Assembly: GCF_002086485.1 (NCBI RefSeq)
Contig: NZ_MVHF01000015.1
Location: 62,001-126,000 of the forward strand
DNA: 64,000 nt
DNA from: Mycobacterium aquaticum
Lineage (GTDB): Bacteria > Actinomycetota > Actinomycetes > Mycobacteriales > Mycobacteriaceae
Reading direction: 5' to 3'
Part shown: positions 1-7,900 of the stretch, in pieces
Numbering within the stretch: position 1 is the first letter of the stretch
How the letters are laid out: the number at the start of each line of letters is the position of its first letter
The notes under the pieces: model-generated
Databases searched by the model: none
What the model was told of the DNA's origin: nothing
What the model saw: the letters and a program-made list of their open reading frames with translations, nothing else
Position numbers and translations under genes: made by a program

Positions 1-1
1 G

Positions 2-517
2 CAGGCCAGCGTCGCCGCGGTGATCCACAATCCCTGGCTCGACACCCCGCCGTCACGCGACCTGACCCCCGAAGTCATGCAGATCGCCCCGGTGCTGGCG
101 CAACTGCTCACAGATCGCTTGATCGAGACGCTGGGAGGCGCCGACGCGATCGAGGCGTTCGGCAAAGCCGCCATCGTGGGCACCGCCGGCGAGATCGAAC
201 ACGGCGGTGCACTGATCCACACGCCGTACTTCGGCAACCTCATGCGCGAATTTCTCGAGGGCGACTCGATCATCTGTTTCGCCGATGTGCGCGCCGACGC
301 CGGTGAGCCACTGGTGGTTCCGATGTGGCACAAGACGAAGGCCGCCACCCGCAGCCACTACCAGACGGTGAACACCCGGATATCCGACGGCCCACGCGCC
401 GACGAACTCGTCATCATCGCCGCCGGGTCGACCGGCCCACGGCCCCACCCCCGGATCGGGGACCGCACCACCGACCCCGCCGTCACCGTCAAGAGTCTGG
501 AGAGTGTCCTGTCATGA
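2..517 (+). CDS. DUF1185 (amino acid synthesis family) protein, 5' part missing
   Basis: The reading frame is open to the window edge. The residues before the first in-frame GTG (position 20) still align with the next gene (VAAVIHNPW here, VAAVIENPW there), so the true start lies upstream. About 171 residues are visible. It is a paralogue of the following gene, sharing the blocks GKAAIVG, GEIEHG and LIHTPYFG, and belongs to the DUF1185 family, which has no established enzymatic role. No signal peptide or membrane segment is visible. Its TGA overlaps the ATG of the next gene in an ATGA, so the two are probably translated together. Function unknown; the operon context suggests small-molecule catabolism. 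Confidence 0.8.
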   Translation, partial: QASVAAVIHNPWLDTPPSRDLTPEVMQIAPVLAQLLTDRLIETLGGADAIEAFGKAAIVGTAGEIEHGGALIHTPYFGNLMREFLEGDSIICFADVRADAGEPLVVPMWHKTKAATRSHYQTVNTRISDGPRADELVIIAAGSTGPRPHPRIGDRTTDPAVTVKSLESVLS

Positions 518-1065
518 AGCTGCGCAAGATCGTCACCGTCGTCGAGGAGATCCGCACCGAGGGTGGCCGCGAGGTCAATCCGCCGGCCCGGGTGGCCGTG
601 GTCGCGGCAGTGATCGAGAATCCTTGGGCTGGACAAGGTTTCGTCGACGACCTGGGCCCAGGGATCGATGCGACCGCGTCCGACGTGGGAGCACTGTTGG
701 CACCGCTGGTTCTCGAGGCTCTCGATGAGCCCGCCGAAGCGTACGGCAAGGCCGCGATCGTCGGGCTGAACGGCGAGATCGAACACGGCTCGGGCCTGAT
801 CCACACACTGAAGTTCGGCGATCATTTCCGCAAGGCCGCCAATGCCACCACGCTGCTGCCCGCGGTCGAGAAGCGCGGACCGGCGGGCGTCATCTTCGAC
901 ATCCCGCTCAAGCACATCACCGACGCCACGATCCGGTCGCACCATCAGACCGTGGAGGTGCGCATCGCCGACGCCCCGCATGCCGACGAGATCGTCATCG
1001 CGTTGGCCGCTGCCTCACAAGGCCGCCCGCAGCAGCGCCTGGCGCCGCTGAGCAGCGAGAAGTAA
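514..1065 (+). CDS. DUF1185 (amino acid synthesis family) protein, second paralogue
   Basis: 183 residues, starting at the ATG that overlaps the previous stop (ATGA). The frame stays open upstream of this ATG inside the previous gene, but the product MKLRKIVTVVEEIRTEGGR has the expected start of the family. It carries the same GKAAIVG, GEIEHG and LIHTLKFG blocks as its neighbour, in a soluble alpha/beta-looking protein. Tandem DUF1185 copies suggest a heteromeric complex or two related steps; that is inference. The next gene starts five bases after the stop, so this is the second gene of a co-transcribed series that runs to about 4854. Confidence 0.82.
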   Translation: MKLRKIVTVVEEIRTEGGREVNPPARVAVVAAVIENPWAGQGFVDDLGPGIDATASDVGALLAPLVLEALDEPAEAYGKAAIVGLNGEIEHGSGLIHTLKFGDHFRKAANATTLLPAVEKRGPAGVIFDIPLKHITDATIRSHHQTVEVRIADAPHADEIVIALAAASQGRPQQRLAPLSSEK

Positions 1066-1070
1066 CTCCG

Positions 1071-1802
1071 GTGAGCCGGCCGACGCTCGTCCTGCTGCAC
1101 GGAGTGGGCCTGGACCACACCGTGTGGGAGCCCCTCGCCGCGCTGCTGGCCGACCGGTTCGACATCATCACTCCCGACCTGCCCGGACACGGCGCCAGGC
1201 CGCCCGCGCCCGCGGGAGTGACGTTGGCGGACTTGGCCGATGGCGTCGCGGCCGAGATCCCGACCGGGTCGCACCTGGTCGGGTTCTCCCTCGGTGCCCT
1301 GGTCGCCCAGCACCTCGGGGTGCACCGTCCCGAGCTGGTCGCCTCGCTGACCTCGGTGGCCTCGGTCTGCCGGCGCACACCCGAGGAGCGGGTCGCGGTA
1401 CTGGCCCGGCTCGACACCGCCGCCACCGACATTGCGGCGAGTTCGGCTGCGTCCCTGCGGCGTTGGTACGACGGCACCGACGTGGCCCCCGAGCAGATCG
1501 CCCGCACGGAGGCCACCTTGCTGGCCAACGATCCGGACAGCTTCCTGAACTGTTACCGGGTTTTCGCCACCGCCGACGCCGAGATCGGCCCGCAGCTCGC
1601 TCTCATCGACGTACCGGCACTGGCCATCACCGGGTCCGACGATCCGGGCTCGACCCCGGACATGACCCGCAGGCTCGCGGCGTCCATCCGCGATTGCGAA
1701 GCGGTCATCATCCCCGGGGCGCGGCACATGCTGCCGGTGCAATGCCCCCGCGAACTCGCCGACGCCATAACGTCTTTCATCGGAAGGTCCGTTCATGTCT
1801 GA
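1071..1802 (+). CDS. alpha/beta hydrolase
   Basis: 243 residues with a GTG start five bases after the preceding stop. The fold signature is clear: LLHGVGLDHTVWEPL forms the oxyanion region, LVGFSLGALVAQHL the nucleophile elbow (Ser within GFSLG), the late acid is in ITGSDDPGSTPD, and the catalytic His is in PGARHMLPVQ. The overall pattern resembles 3-oxoadipate enol-lactone hydrolases (PcaD-like) and other small C-C or ester hydrolases. Its 3' end overlaps the aldehyde dehydrogenase start by eight bases, so it is translationally coupled. It would suit hydrolysis of a lactone, ester or ring-cleavage product made by the operon's oxygenase; the substrate is not known. Confidence 0.85.
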   Translation: MSRPTLVLLHGVGLDHTVWEPLAALLADRFDIITPDLPGHGARPPAPAGVTLADLADGVAAEIPTGSHLVGFSLGALVAQHLGVHRPELVASLTSVASVCRRTPEERVAVLARLDTAATDIAASSAASLRRWYDGTDVAPEQIARTEATLLANDPDSFLNCYRVFATADAEIGPQLALIDVPALAITGSDDPGSTPDMTRRLAASIRDCEAVIIPGARHMLPVQCPRELADAITSFIGRSVHV

Positions 1803-3282
1803 AACCCCGAAACTGCAGCACTTCATCGGCGGGAAGGCGACCGCTCCGGCGTCCGGTGAGTACTTCGAGAGCACCAACCCGGCCACCCGCGATGTGCTGT
1901 ACCAGGCGGCCCGCGGGAATGCGGCCGACATCGACGCGGCGGTGGCCTCGGCCACCGAGGCGTTCAACGATCCGCGGTGGCGAGATCTGAGCCAGACCAA
2001 GCGGGGCCATCTGCTGCGCCGCCTCGGGGACCTGGTCGCCGAGAACGCCGAGGACCTGGCTCGCTCGGAATCCCTGGACAACGGCAAGCTGCTGCGTGAG
2101 ATGCGTGGTCAGCTCGCAACCCTGCCCGAGTATTACTACTACTACGCGGGTTTGGCAGACAAGATCCACGGCGACGTCATCCCGACCTCAGATCGTCGGG
2201 TGCTCAACTACACCATGCGGGAGCCGCTGGGTGTGGTCGGCGCGATCACGCCGTGGAACTCGCCGCTGACGCTGACCACGAGCAAGCTCGCCCCTGCGTT
2301 GTGCGCGGGCAACACCGTGGTGATCAAGCCGTCCGAGTACACCTCGGCGACGGTGCTGAAGCTGGCCGAGCTCGTGATCGAAGCGGGCTTTCCACCAGGG
2401 GCGGTCAACGTGGTCACCGGATTCGGCGCCGAAGCCGGCCAGCCTCTGGTGGATCACGTTGGGCTGGCGAAGATCTCGTTCACGGGTAGCACCGCGACCG
2501 GGTCACGGATCGCTTCTGCGACAGCGGGCCGGTTCATCGGGTCGACGCTGGAACTCGGTGGCAAGTCCCCCAATATCGTGTTCGACGACGCCAACGTCGC
2601 CAACGCGGCCACCGGTGTGGTGGCGGGCATCTTCGCAGCCGCCGGGCAGACGTGCATCGCGGGCAGCCGGGTGTTCGCCCAGCGCGCCATCTATGACGAG
2701 TTGCTCGAGCGCGTCGCCGAACGGGCCCGCAGCATCCGGATGGGCAATCCGCTCGACGACGACACCGAACTCGGCCCACTGGCGTTCGAGGATCAGCGCG
2801 ACAAGGTGGCGTCCTACGTCGACCTCGGCCGCTCCGAAGGAGCCCGGGTACTCACCGGAGGCCGGGCCACCGACGGTGGTCTCGGCGGGTTCTTCTACGA
2901 GCCAACGGTTCTGGTGGACGTCACCAACCAGATGCGCGTGGTGCGCGAGGAGATCTTCGGCCCGGTCGCCGCGATCATGCCGTTCGACTCCGAGGACGAG
3001 GTCGTGCAGTTGGCCAACGACACCGAATACGGTCTTGCCGCAGGCGTGTGGACGTCGAATCTGGCCCGCGCACACCGAATGGCCGCACGCCTGGACGCCG
3101 GCACCATCTGGGTCAACACTTACCGGGCCATGTCACCGATGTCGCCGCGGCAGGGCTTCAAGAGCAGCGGTGTCGGCGTCGAGCACGGCACCGAGACCAT
3201 GAAGGAATACACCCGGCTCAAGAGCGTGTGGATCAACACCAACGAGGGCCCGGTGCCCGATCCGTTCGTGATGCGGAGCTGA
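1795..3282 (+). CDS. NAD(P)-dependent aldehyde dehydrogenase
   Basis: 495 residues, full length for the ALDH superfamily. The general-base Glu lies in LELGGKSPNIVFDDAN and the catalytic Cys in AAGQTCIAGSRV; the cofactor region TPWNSPLT and IKPSEYT is intact. The fold would oxidise an aldehyde or semialdehyde to the acid. The ATG overlaps the hydrolase gene by eight bases and the stop is followed one base later by the tautomerase gene. The grouping ALDH, tautomerase and alpha/beta hydrolase recalls lower meta-cleavage pathways (2-hydroxymuconic semialdehyde type), but no ring-cleavage dioxygenase is visible here. Confidence 0.9.
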   Translation: MSETPKLQHFIGGKATAPASGEYFESTNPATRDVLYQAARGNAADIDAAVASATEAFNDPRWRDLSQTKRGHLLRRLGDLVAENAEDLARSESLDNGKLLREMRGQLATLPEYYYYYAGLADKIHGDVIPTSDRRVLNYTMREPLGVVGAITPWNSPLTLTTSKLAPALCAGNTVVIKPSEYTSATVLKLAELVIEAGFPPGAVNVVTGFGAEAGQPLVDHVGLAKISFTGSTATGSRIASATAGRFIGSTLELGGKSPNIVFDDANVANAATGVVAGIFAAAGQTCIAGSRVFAQRAIYDELLERVAERARSIRMGNPLDDDTELGPLAFEDQRDKVASYVDLGRSEGARVLTGGRATDGGLGGFFYEPTVLVDVTNQMRVVREEIFGPVAAIMPFDSEDEVVQLANDTEYGLAAGVWTSNLARAHRMAARLDAGTIWVNTYRAMSPMSPRQGFKSSGVGVEHGTETMKEYTRLKSVWINTNEGPVPDPFVMRS

Positions 3283-3283
3283 C

Positions 3284-3481
3284 ATGCCACTCGTCGAAGT
3301 GACCATCGCGCAAGGCCGTTCGGCCGACCAGATCCGCGCCATGATGCACGAGGTGCACGAGGCGGTGCTGAGGACAGTGGACACCCAACCTGAGCACATC
3401 CGCGTCATCGTCCGCGAGGTTCCCCGGACTCATTGGGCAACAGGCGATCTCACCATCGCAGAGATGAAGGAGCAAGCATGA
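3284..3481 (+). CDS. 4-oxalocrotonate tautomerase family protein
   Basis: 65 residues, the usual size of a 4-OT subunit. The protein begins MPLVEVTIAQGRS; after removal of Met this leaves the N-terminal proline that is the catalytic base of this superfamily. The second half, HIRVIVREVPRTHWATG, fits the conserved beta strand and the aromatic hydrophobic pocket. These enzymes act as small hexamers on enol/keto or unsaturated keto acids. The gene is packed between the aldehyde dehydrogenase (1-bp gap) and the flavin monooxygenase (ATGA overlap), so it belongs to the same transcript. Confidence 0.88.
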   Translation: MPLVEVTIAQGRSADQIRAMMHEVHEAVLRTVDTQPEHIRVIVREVPRTHWATGDLTIAEMKEQA

Positions 3482-4521
3482 GATTTTCGTTGTTCGTCCA
3501 CATGGAACGCTGGGACTCCTCGATCAGCCATCGGCAGCTCTTCGAGAACCTCGCCGAGCTGTCCCTGATGGCCGAGGCCGGCGGCTTCTCGACGGTGTGG
3601 ATCGGCGAGCACCACGCCATGGAATACACCATCTCGCCGAGTCCGATGCCGCTGCTCGCCTACCTGGCCGGTCAGACTTCGACGATCCGGCTCGGCGCGG
3701 GCACCATCATCGCCCCGTTCTGGAATCCCATTCGCGCGGCAGGTGAATGCGCCCTGCTCGACGTGATCAGCAACGGCCGCATGGAAGTTGGCCTGGCCCG
3801 CGGCGCCTACCAGATCGAGTTCGACCGCATGATGCCCGGGCTGTCGGCCACCGACGGCGGCAAGTACCTGCGCGAACTGGTGCCCGCGGTGCGCAAGCTG
3901 TGGCAGGGCGACTACGCGCACGACGGCGAGATCTGGCAGTTCCCGACGTCGACGAGCGTTCCCAAGCCCGTGCAGCAGCCGACGCCGCCGATGTGGATCG
4001 CCGCGCGCGATCCCGATTCGCACGACTTCGCTGTGGCCCAGGGATGCAACGTCATGGTGACGCCGCTGATGAAGGGCGACGACGAGGTCGTCGACCTCAA
4101 GCGAAAGTTCGACACCGCCGTCGGCAACCACCCCGAGGTGACGCGCCCCCAGATCATGGTGTTGCGCCACACCCACGTTCACGCCACCGAGGATCCAGAC
4201 GGCTGGCGCCCGGCCGCCGCGGCGATCTCGAAGTTCTACCGCACGTTCGACGCCTGGTTCGGTAACAAGACGGCGCCGGTCAACGGGTTCCTCGAGCCCA
4301 GCCCGGAGTCGAAGTTCGCGCAGCGCCCCGAGTTCGAGTTGGAGTCCCTGCATCGCACCGCGATGATCGGCACGCCCGACGAGGTCATCGAGCGCCTGCG
4401 GTTCTACCAGGAACTCGGCATCGACGAGTTCAGCTTCTGGTGCGACAACAGCCTGCCGCACGACGAAAAGCGCAAGAGCCTCGAACTCTTCATCAAAGAA
4501 GTCGTTCCCGCATTCCAATAG
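3478..4521 (+). CDS. LLM class flavin-dependent oxidoreductase
   Basis: 347 residues from the ATG at 3478, which overlaps the tautomerase stop; the frame is open further upstream, but MRFSLFVHMERWD is a normal LLM start. Luciferase-like features include GFSTVWIGEHHAMEY near the N terminus, the IRLGAGTIIAPFWNPIRAA segment after the third strand, and SNGRMEVGLARGAYQIEF. The family uses reduced FMN (or F420) to mono-oxygenate or reduce a substrate. Mycobacteria use both cofactors, and the sequence does not settle which. It is the likely oxidative entry enzyme of this operon; the substrate is unknown. Confidence 0.85.
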   Translation: MRFSLFVHMERWDSSISHRQLFENLAELSLMAEAGGFSTVWIGEHHAMEYTISPSPMPLLAYLAGQTSTIRLGAGTIIAPFWNPIRAAGECALLDVISNGRMEVGLARGAYQIEFDRMMPGLSATDGGKYLRELVPAVRKLWQGDYAHDGEIWQFPTSTSVPKPVQQPTPPMWIAARDPDSHDFAVAQGCNVMVTPLMKGDDEVVDLKRKFDTAVGNHPEVTRPQIMVLRHTHVHATEDPDGWRPAAAAISKFYRTFDAWFGNKTAPVNGFLEPSPESKFAQRPEFELESLHRTAMIGTPDEVIERLRFYQELGIDEFSFWCDNSLPHDEKRKSLELFIKEVVPAFQ

Positions 4522-4530
4522 GAGCCGGCC

Positions 4531-4854
4531 ATGAATGGTGTGCGCATTCACGCCATCGATCTGCAGGATGCCCAGCGCCGGGCCGCCACCCAGCGTGCCG
4601 CCGCACCGGAGCTACCCGTGCTGCTCGACGTCGAGGTGCTGATCGACCGCGACATCCGTGCGGCGTTCAAAGCGCTCGGTGACCTACCCCCGGGCACCGC
4701 ACTGCGATACGTCGGCACCCCGCGCGGGCTGGCCGGTCTGATCGCCGACGTGCAGCGGCTCGGCATCGCCGACGGTGTGGTGCTCAAACCGCTCGGTGAC
4801 AGCCCGGTCGCGGATCTCATGCTCGAGGAATTGGCGCCGGGCCTGGCGTCCTGA
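4531..4854 (+). CDS. small protein resembling the C-terminal part of an LLM oxidoreductase
   Basis: 107 residues with a good ribosome site (AGGAG shortly before the ATG at 4531), nine bases after the monooxygenase gene. The stretch YVGTPRGLAGLIADVQRLG followed by ADGVVLKPLGD looks like the end of LLM flavoproteins (GTPEEVA...GADGFVL pattern) standing on its own. It could be a detached accessory subunit for the upstream monooxygenase or a degenerate domain; this is inference. It is the last gene of the operon, followed ten bases later by the end of an opposing gene. Confidence 0.65.
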   Translation: MNGVRIHAIDLQDAQRRAATQRAAAPELPVLLDVEVLIDRDIRAAFKALGDLPPGTALRYVGTPRGLAGLIADVQRLGIADGVVLKPLGDSPVADLMLEELAPGLAS

Positions 4855-4863
4855 CACTGTGGC

Positions 4864-5925
4864 CTAGGCAGTGGACGCAGCGTTTCGGTTGGTGCTGTTC
4901 GAGGCAGTCGTCGGCGCGGCAGCCGTCAGGATCTGCCCGGCGCGCTTGTCGACGTAGCGGGTGACCGCATGCTGGCCGGCGCCGAAGATCACGGCCATCA
5001 ACAACAGGTCCGGCACGGTCTGCGGAGGCTTCATGGGCCCGATACCGTTGCCCAGCAGTGCGAGACCGACCACGGCGACCAACGGCCCGAACGCAATCTT
5101 GAGCAGTCCCTGTTGCAGCGGCAGGTTGAACGGTCCGACATTGGTCGGGATCCGCGACACCGCGGGGATTGCGGTGAACAGCGCCCCGACTGCTCCGAAC
5201 AACATCACGACAACGAGGCACCCCCAGGCCGAGGCATGCCAATCATCGTGTGGCACGACGAAATTCAGAGTCGGCGCGGCCGCCTGCGCCACCACGATCG
5301 CGGCGGAGAACACCACGCAGAAAACGGAGGCGATCAGCAACCGGTTCCGCAGATAGCGTGCCTCGCGGTTGGCGTGATCGGCCTTGGCATGCGCAGCCCG
5401 CAACACCTCGGCGGTAGCCGAGCGCAACTCGGCCTCCGGCGGGTCAGATTGCGCACAGAGTTTGTCGAGCTGGGCAAGCTGAGGGTCGGCATAGTCGAGG
5501 TAGGCGTGTCCCCGCTGGGCAGCCCGCGCGGCGTACACCGGCAGCGTCGCGCCGTCGACCAGCCCGACCATCCGCTCTTCCACCTCACGCAAACGCGACC
5601 ACGCCCGCTCGATCTCGGTTCCCCACCACCACTTCAGCGGAGTGACTCGCGCGCACGAAGCCTCATTGGCGTCTTTCAGCAGATCGTCGATCAGGTATCT
5701 GCGGGTCTGCATCTTGCACGGCGTCTTACCGAGATCCAGACCCGCGAGATCGTCCAACAACAAGATGCGGCGGTGCTGCGCCGCCTGCCGCCATGGGGCG
5801 GTTCGCGAACACCCCTCCGGCAGGCCGGATTTCAGGCCTCGCCAGAGCGTCCCCTCCAGGCAGTCCTGGTGCGCCTGACCGATAGCCGAATGGACACCAT
5901 TCGTAGGCGATTCCGCGATGGCCAT
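4864..5925 (-). CDS. uncharacterised membrane protein with long cytoplasmic helical region
   Basis: 353 residues starting at the ATG at 5925, which has GAAGGAG six bases upstream; the frame extends a further 15 codons, but the Shine-Dalgarno sequence favours this start. The first about 190 residues are soluble and helix-rich, with a WWWGTEIERAWSRLREVEER segment and charged heptad-like stretches. Four hydrophobic helices follow (LLIASVFCVVFSAAIVVAQ, WGCLVVVMLFGAVGALFTA, IAFGPLVAVVGLALLG, LLLMAVIFGAGQHAVTRYV). No enzymatic motif is recognised. It is convergent with the catabolic operon and sits at the boundary between accessory genes and the conserved recR region. No function can be assigned. 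Confidence 0.7.
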   Translation of the reverse strand: MAIAESPTNGVHSAIGQAHQDCLEGTLWRGLKSGLPEGCSRTAPWRQAAQHRRILLLDDLAGLDLGKTPCKMQTRRYLIDDLLKDANEASCARVTPLKWWWGTEIERAWSRLREVEERMVGLVDGATLPVYAARAAQRGHAYLDYADPQLAQLDKLCAQSDPPEAELRSATAEVLRAAHAKADHANREARYLRNRLLIASVFCVVFSAAIVVAQAAAPTLNFVVPHDDWHASAWGCLVVVMLFGAVGALFTAIPAVSRIPTNVGPFNLPLQQGLLKIAFGPLVAVVGLALLGNGIGPMKPPQTVPDLLLMAVIFGAGQHAVTRYVDKRAGQILTAAAPTTASNSTNRNAASTA

Positions 5926-6005
5926 GACCATCTCCTTCGTCACCTGTGACGGTATTCCTGTGCCCGGCACGCTGAAACGCGTAGCGAACTACCTCACTTA
6001 CTCGA

Positions 6006-6716
6006 TCAGGCGAACGGGTCGACCGCCGCAGCGATGCGCGCCGCAGCGTCGGCGACAACGGCTTCCCCATGACCGAACCCGGCGATCTGGGCGCCGGTGG
6101 CCGCGAGTGTCTGCAGAGATACGGTGGCGGCGCGCCGGTCGGTGTTGAAGACACCGAGGATCACCTGTCCGTTGAACTCCGCGACCGCATCACCGGTGAG
6201 CACGGCGTCAGCAGCGGGCAGATACAGTCCGATGCTGCCCGGCGTGTGCCCGGGTGCGGCGACGACGCGGGTGCCTCCGGCGAAGTCGAGCACATCCCCG
6301 TCGACCACCTCTCCGTCCACCCGGCAAGCGGGCCCGTGCGGTGAGGACTCGATGTCGGGGCGGATCGTCCGCTCACCGTCGGTCAGCACCGGCACAGGTC
6401 CGGGTTCGTCGCCCCGGATATACGGCGAATCGGCAACGCCGGCAACCACTTCGGCATCCGACCAGTCGACGATCCGTGCGGCCGAGCCGCAGTGGTCCTC
6501 GTGAAAATGGGTCAGCACAATACGTTTCACGTCGGTGCGCGAGCGGCCCAGCGCTGTCAGAGCCTGAGAAATCAGCTCGGCGCTGTCTGGCCAACCGGTA
6601 TCGATCAGCGTCACACCGTCGGCTCCGAGCCAGAGGTAGCAGTTCAGGAGATGCGCGCGGTCGCCGGGAATGCGCAGGCGATACAGCGAGGGAGCCAGCT
6701 CAAGCAGATCGGGCAT
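6006..6716 (-). CDS. MBL-fold metallo-hydrolase
   Basis: 236 residues. The metallo-beta-lactamase metal site is complete: HFHEDHCG (HxHxDH), the third His in APGHTPGSIG, the bridging Asp in VLTGDAVAEF and the final His in GFGHGEAVV near residue 220. The start MPDLLELAPSLYRLRIPGD is typical of glyoxalase II-like or lactonase-like members. It would hydrolyse a thioester, lactone or similar bond in the cytoplasm. It stands alone, 130 bp beyond the recR stop and 80 bp before the unknown membrane protein. The substrate cannot be read from sequence. Confidence 0.85.
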   Translation of the reverse strand: MPDLLELAPSLYRLRIPGDRAHLLNCYLWLGADGVTLIDTGWPDSAELISQALTALGRSRTDVKRIVLTHFHEDHCGSAARIVDWSDAEVVAGVADSPYIRGDEPGPVPVLTDGERTIRPDIESSPHGPACRVDGEVVDGDVLDFAGGTRVVAAPGHTPGSIGLYLPAADAVLTGDAVAEFNGQVILGVFNTDRRAATVSLQTLAATGAQIAGFGHGEAVVADAAARIAAAVDPFA

Positions 6717-6845
6717 GATTCGACGCTAGTGATCATGGCCCGTCACGGTCGAGCGGTTTCGCTGTGGTCGAAACCGGCCCAGTGGCCACTTGTGCACGCA
6801 TTTTTCGCGATTCGCGTACGTAACTGGCCACTCGACCCGCAAGAG

Positions 6846-7457
6846 TCAGGCCATCGCGCGGCGGCCGGCCAGCGCGCGGCCGAGGGTGAGCTCGTCGGCG
6901 AACTCCAGGTCCCCACCCATCGGCAGGCCCGAGGCGATACGCGTCACCGTCAGCCCCGGAATGTCGCGCAGCATGCGCACCAGGTAGGTGGCGGTGGCCT
7001 CGCCCTCGGTGTTCGGGTCGGTGGCGATGATCACCTCGGCCACGTCGACGCCGTCGACACGTTCCCCGATCCGGTTCAGCAGCTCACGGATGCGCAGCTG
7101 GTCGGGCCCGATACCGGACAACGGGTCCAGCGCGCCGCCGAGCACGTGGTAGCGGCCCCGGAATTCGCGGGTGCGCTCGACGGCCTGCACGTCCTTGGGT
7201 TCCTCGACGACGCATACCAGTGACGCGTCACGGCGGGGGTCGCTGCAGATCCGGCAGCGCTGCGCGTCGGACACGTTGCCGCACACCTCGCAGAACGTGA
7301 CCCCGTCGCGGATGCGGCCGAGCACGGCCGTGAGCCGGTCGATGTCGGGCGGCTCGACGCTCAGCAGGTGAAACGCGATCCGCTGGGCGCTCTTGGGCCC
7401 GATGCCGGGCAGTTTGCCCAGCTCGTCGATCAGATCCTGGACGGGACCCTCGAACAC
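6846..7457 (-). CDS. recR: recombination mediator protein RecR
   Basis: 203 residues, GTG start. The N-terminal helix-hairpin-helix (LGKLPGIGPKSAQRIAFHLL), the four-Cys zinc finger (FCEVCGNVS...CRICSD) and the Toprim domain (LVCVVEEPKDVQAVER and the DPNTEGEATA segment) are all present in order. RecR works with RecO and RecF to load RecA on gapped DNA. It corresponds to Rv3715c. The gene lies six bases downstream of the YbaB/EbfC gene, an ancient pairing; dnaX, the usual third member, is 7 kb away on the same strand. Confidence 0.97.
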   Translation of the reverse strand: MFEGPVQDLIDELGKLPGIGPKSAQRIAFHLLSVEPPDIDRLTAVLGRIRDGVTFCEVCGNVSDAQRCRICSDPRRDASLVCVVEEPKDVQAVERTREFRGRYHVLGGALDPLSGIGPDQLRIRELLNRIGERVDGVDVAEVIIATDPNTEGEATATYLVRMLRDIPGLTVTRIASGLPMGGDLEFADELTLGRALAGRRAMA

Positions 7458-7463
7458 GGATAC

Positions 7464-7796
7464 CTACAGTCCCGGAATGCCGAAGCCGCTCAACCCGCCG
7501 GCCAGCGGGCCGAGGCGGCTCTGTGCCATTTCTTGCACCTGCGCCGACGCGTCGGCCAGTGCGCCCACGATGAGATCCTGCAGGGTCTCCGGATCGGACG
7601 GATCGATGACCTTCGGGTCGATCGACACGGCGACCACCTCACCGCTGCCCTTCACCGTGACCTTGACCAGACCACCGCCTGCCTGACCCTCGACCTCGGA
7701 GTTGGTCATCGCCTCCTGGGCCTCCATCAGCTGCTGCTGCACCTGCTGTGCCTGTGCGAGCAGTGCCGACATGTCGGGTGTGCCTCCGGGTTGCAT
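7464..7796 (-). CDS. YbaB/EbfC family nucleoid-associated protein
   Basis: 110 residues with AAGGGGA upstream of the ATG. The first part (MSALLAQAQQVQQQLMEAQE) is a Gln-rich helix, followed by the family core VKVTVKGSGEVVAVSIDPKVI and a C-terminal helix ending in a Gly-rich tail. Family members form homodimeric tweezers that bind DNA without strong sequence demand. It corresponds to Rv3716c and is the first gene of a two-gene unit with recR, with six bases between them. Confidence 0.93.
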   Translation of the reverse strand: MQPGGTPDMSALLAQAQQVQQQLMEAQEAMTNSEVEGQAGGGLVKVTVKGSGEVVAVSIDPKVIDPSDPETLQDLIVGALADASAQVQEMAQSRLGPLAGGLSGFGIPGL

Positions 7797-7900
7797 GACA
7801 GGTCCCCTTGCCGTGTTGGTTGCGTCTTGGTCTCGACTTGGTTGCTCTCCGCTCGAGCGCGGCGGTTTGACCTTCCAGCCTAGACGGCGCCCGGGCTACG

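Noticed and set aside
945..2087. Long open frame on the minus strand opposite the hydrolase and aldehyde dehydrogenase genes
   Set aside because: Antisense to strongly recognisable genes, with Arg/Gly-rich low-complexity translation; a by-product of high GC content.
6781..6842. AGTGGCCA/TGGCCACT inverted repeat between recR and the metallo-hydrolase gene
   Set aside because: The 8-bp arms are 46 bases apart; too weak to call an operator or a terminator.
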